From assembly GCF_036634195.1 (NCBI RefSeq), contig NZ_JAZIFY010000001.1, forward strand, positions 4,846,501 to 4,910,500: a DNA stretch of 64,000 bases, written 5' to 3'. A program made the position numbers and the translations under genes. Below are positions 63,165 through 64,000 of this stretch, piece by piece (positions within the stretch are counted from its first letter, which is position 1; every line of letters starts with the position of its first letter). Below the pieces are notes generated by a model that ran no database searches, was not told the DNA's origin, and saw only the letters and a list, made by a program, of their open reading frames with translations. Source of the DNA: Streptomyces sp. P9-A4 (GTDB lineage Bacteria; Actinomycetota; Actinomycetes; Streptomycetales; Streptomycetaceae).

Positions 63165-64000
63165 GTGAGTGGACGGCTGAGGAGTATGTGGCGACGGGGG
63201 CGCTGGTTCGTGCTCGGCCTCGTCCTGGTGCTGGTGGTGCCTCCGCTGTTCGGGGCGCTCGCCCTGCGCGTCAACTACGCGGGGGACGTCAGGGAGGACG
63301 CCAGGACCCGGGGCAAGGACGCCGTCTGGCTCGGACACGCCTGGGTCGACGGGCGGAAGAAGGACGCGGACGTCGCCGCGTTCGCCGCGCGGATCAAGGG
63401 CACGGGCATACGCGACCTGTACGTCCACGCCGGACCCCTGGAGCACGACGGCACCCTGCCCGCCGCCCGGTACCCCCGCGCCAAGTGGTTCATCGACGCC
63501 GTCCACCGCACGATGCCGGGGATACGGGTGCAGGCCTGGCTCGGTGACGTCCTGGCGACCGAGGGGCCCGACGGGCTGCGCCTGGAGGACGCCGGCTCCC
63601 GGGTGGCCGTGGTCACCTCGGCCCGGCAGATCCTGGACACCGGATTCGACGGGGTCCACTTCGACCTGGAGCCGCTGCTCTCCGACGACCCCCACTACCT
63701 CTCCCTCCTCGACGACCTCGGGAAGCTCACCCGGGCACGGAAGGCGCCGCTCTCCGTCGCCGCCCACCAGATAGACCCGCTACCGGGCCTGCACACGGTG
63801 AATGGCGTGGTGAGCGGCAGCGAGAAGTGGTGGTCGCAGGAGTTCTTCGGCGAGGTCGCCCGGCGGGTCGACCAGATCGCCGTCATGTCGTACGACACCT
63901 GGATGCCGCTGGAGGGCCTCTACGGCGGGTACGTCGCCCAGCAGACCAGCCTGGCCCTCGAAGTGACCCCCGAGACCACCGACCTGCTCATGGGACTGCC
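63165..64000 (+). CDS. Membrane-anchored GH18-like hydrolase, 5' part (3' end outside window)
   Basis: The first 278 codons of a protein starting at GTG 63165. A basic start and one transmembrane helix (WFVLGLVLVLVVPPLFGALA) are followed by a TIM-barrel-like extracytoplasmic domain with DTGFDGVHFDLEPLLSDD, which resembles the GH18 catalytic DxxDxE strand, and QIAVMSYDTWMPLEG. It may be an inactive or sugar-modifying relative of chitinases and spore-cortex hydrolases. It is divergent from the TPM-domain gene with a 163-bp gap. Confidence 0.82.
   Translation, partial: MSGRLRSMWRRGRWFVLGLVLVLVVPPLFGALALRVNYAGDVREDARTRGKDAVWLGHAWVDGRKKDADVAAFAARIKGTGIRDLYVHAGPLEHDGTLPAARYPRAKWFIDAVHRTMPGIRVQAWLGDVLATEGPDGLRLEDAGSRVAVVTSARQILDTGFDGVHFDLEPLLSDDPHYLSLLDDLGKLTRARKAPLSVAAHQIDPLPGLHTVNGVVSGSEKWWSQEFFGEVARRVDQIAVMSYDTWMPLEGLYGGYVAQQTSLALEVTPETTDLLMGL

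Noticed and set aside
61319..63547. 742-codon plus-strand open frame
   Set aside because: Antisense to the TPM-domain gene and out of frame with the GH18-like gene starting at 63165.

Overview
The window is high-GC DNA with almost exclusively G/C third codon positions. It carries a WhiB-like protein, a SARP regulator, SpoIIE/RsbU-type phosphatases, an OxyR-AhpCD module and a DasR-type operator, all of which point to a Streptomyces (or very close actinomycete) chromosome. The order ahpD-ahpC-oxyR, class A PBP, fumC, class I fumarase, whiB-like, glpX, xseB-xseA, ispH, ppgK, ychF matches, from memory and unchecked, the core region around SCO5030-SCO5061 of S. coelicolor. No rRNA, tRNA, insertion sequence, integrase or CRISPR array was seen.

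1-15.8 kb: the 3' end of phoH; a secreted lytic transglycosylase behind a long structured leader; an AI-2E-type permease coupled to a membrane-anchored protein; the peroxide-stress module ahpD-ahpC with divergent oxyR; a PadR-ABC-FtsX operon; a class A penicillin-binding protein; catalase; and a GAF/PP2C/HATPase phosphatase. 15.8-35 kb is mostly housekeeping: DUF402 protein, fumarase II, secreted SGNH/ricin-lectin lipase, lipoprotein, fumarase I, DUF1707 protein, WhiB-like protein, GlpX, DUF4245, nitroreductase, exonuclease VII, APC permease, IspH, polyphosphate glucokinase, YchF GTPase.

35.1-47.1 kb looks accessory. A tightly coupled minus-strand operon encodes a TIR-domain protein, a large STAND-like NTPase-position protein with a degenerate P-loop, and a two-TM membrane protein. 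An XRE/TPR regulator lies upstream in the same direction. The TIR protein's C-terminal tail and the second protein's N-terminus share a 16-residue Gly/Asn/Gln-rich motif, also visible as about 83 percent identity over 48 nt. This suggests a paired-motif (amyloid-like or beta-motif) signalling conflict system and is the most interesting observation here. It is followed by a small unknown gene, an SNF2 helicase with a helix-hairpin-helix region, and a SARP/NB-ARC regulator next to a DUF4232 lipoprotein whose promoter has direct repeats.

47.4-64 kb: threonine-synthase-like PLP enzyme, secreted subtilase with P-domain, DUF4190/septum-formation protein, an N-terminally truncated GH18 chitinase with a DasR-like operator, GntR regulator, NCS1 permease with a Cys-rich tail, small SPOR-like protein, Nudix hydrolase, a lone HATPase anti-sigma-type kinase next to a PAS-GAF-PP2C-HATPase protein, PspA, a TPM-domain membrane protein, and the start of a GH18-like hydrolase. 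Many convergent gene pairs share strong GC-rich terminators. Several intergenic gaps hold short tandem repeats that begin at or near stop codons.
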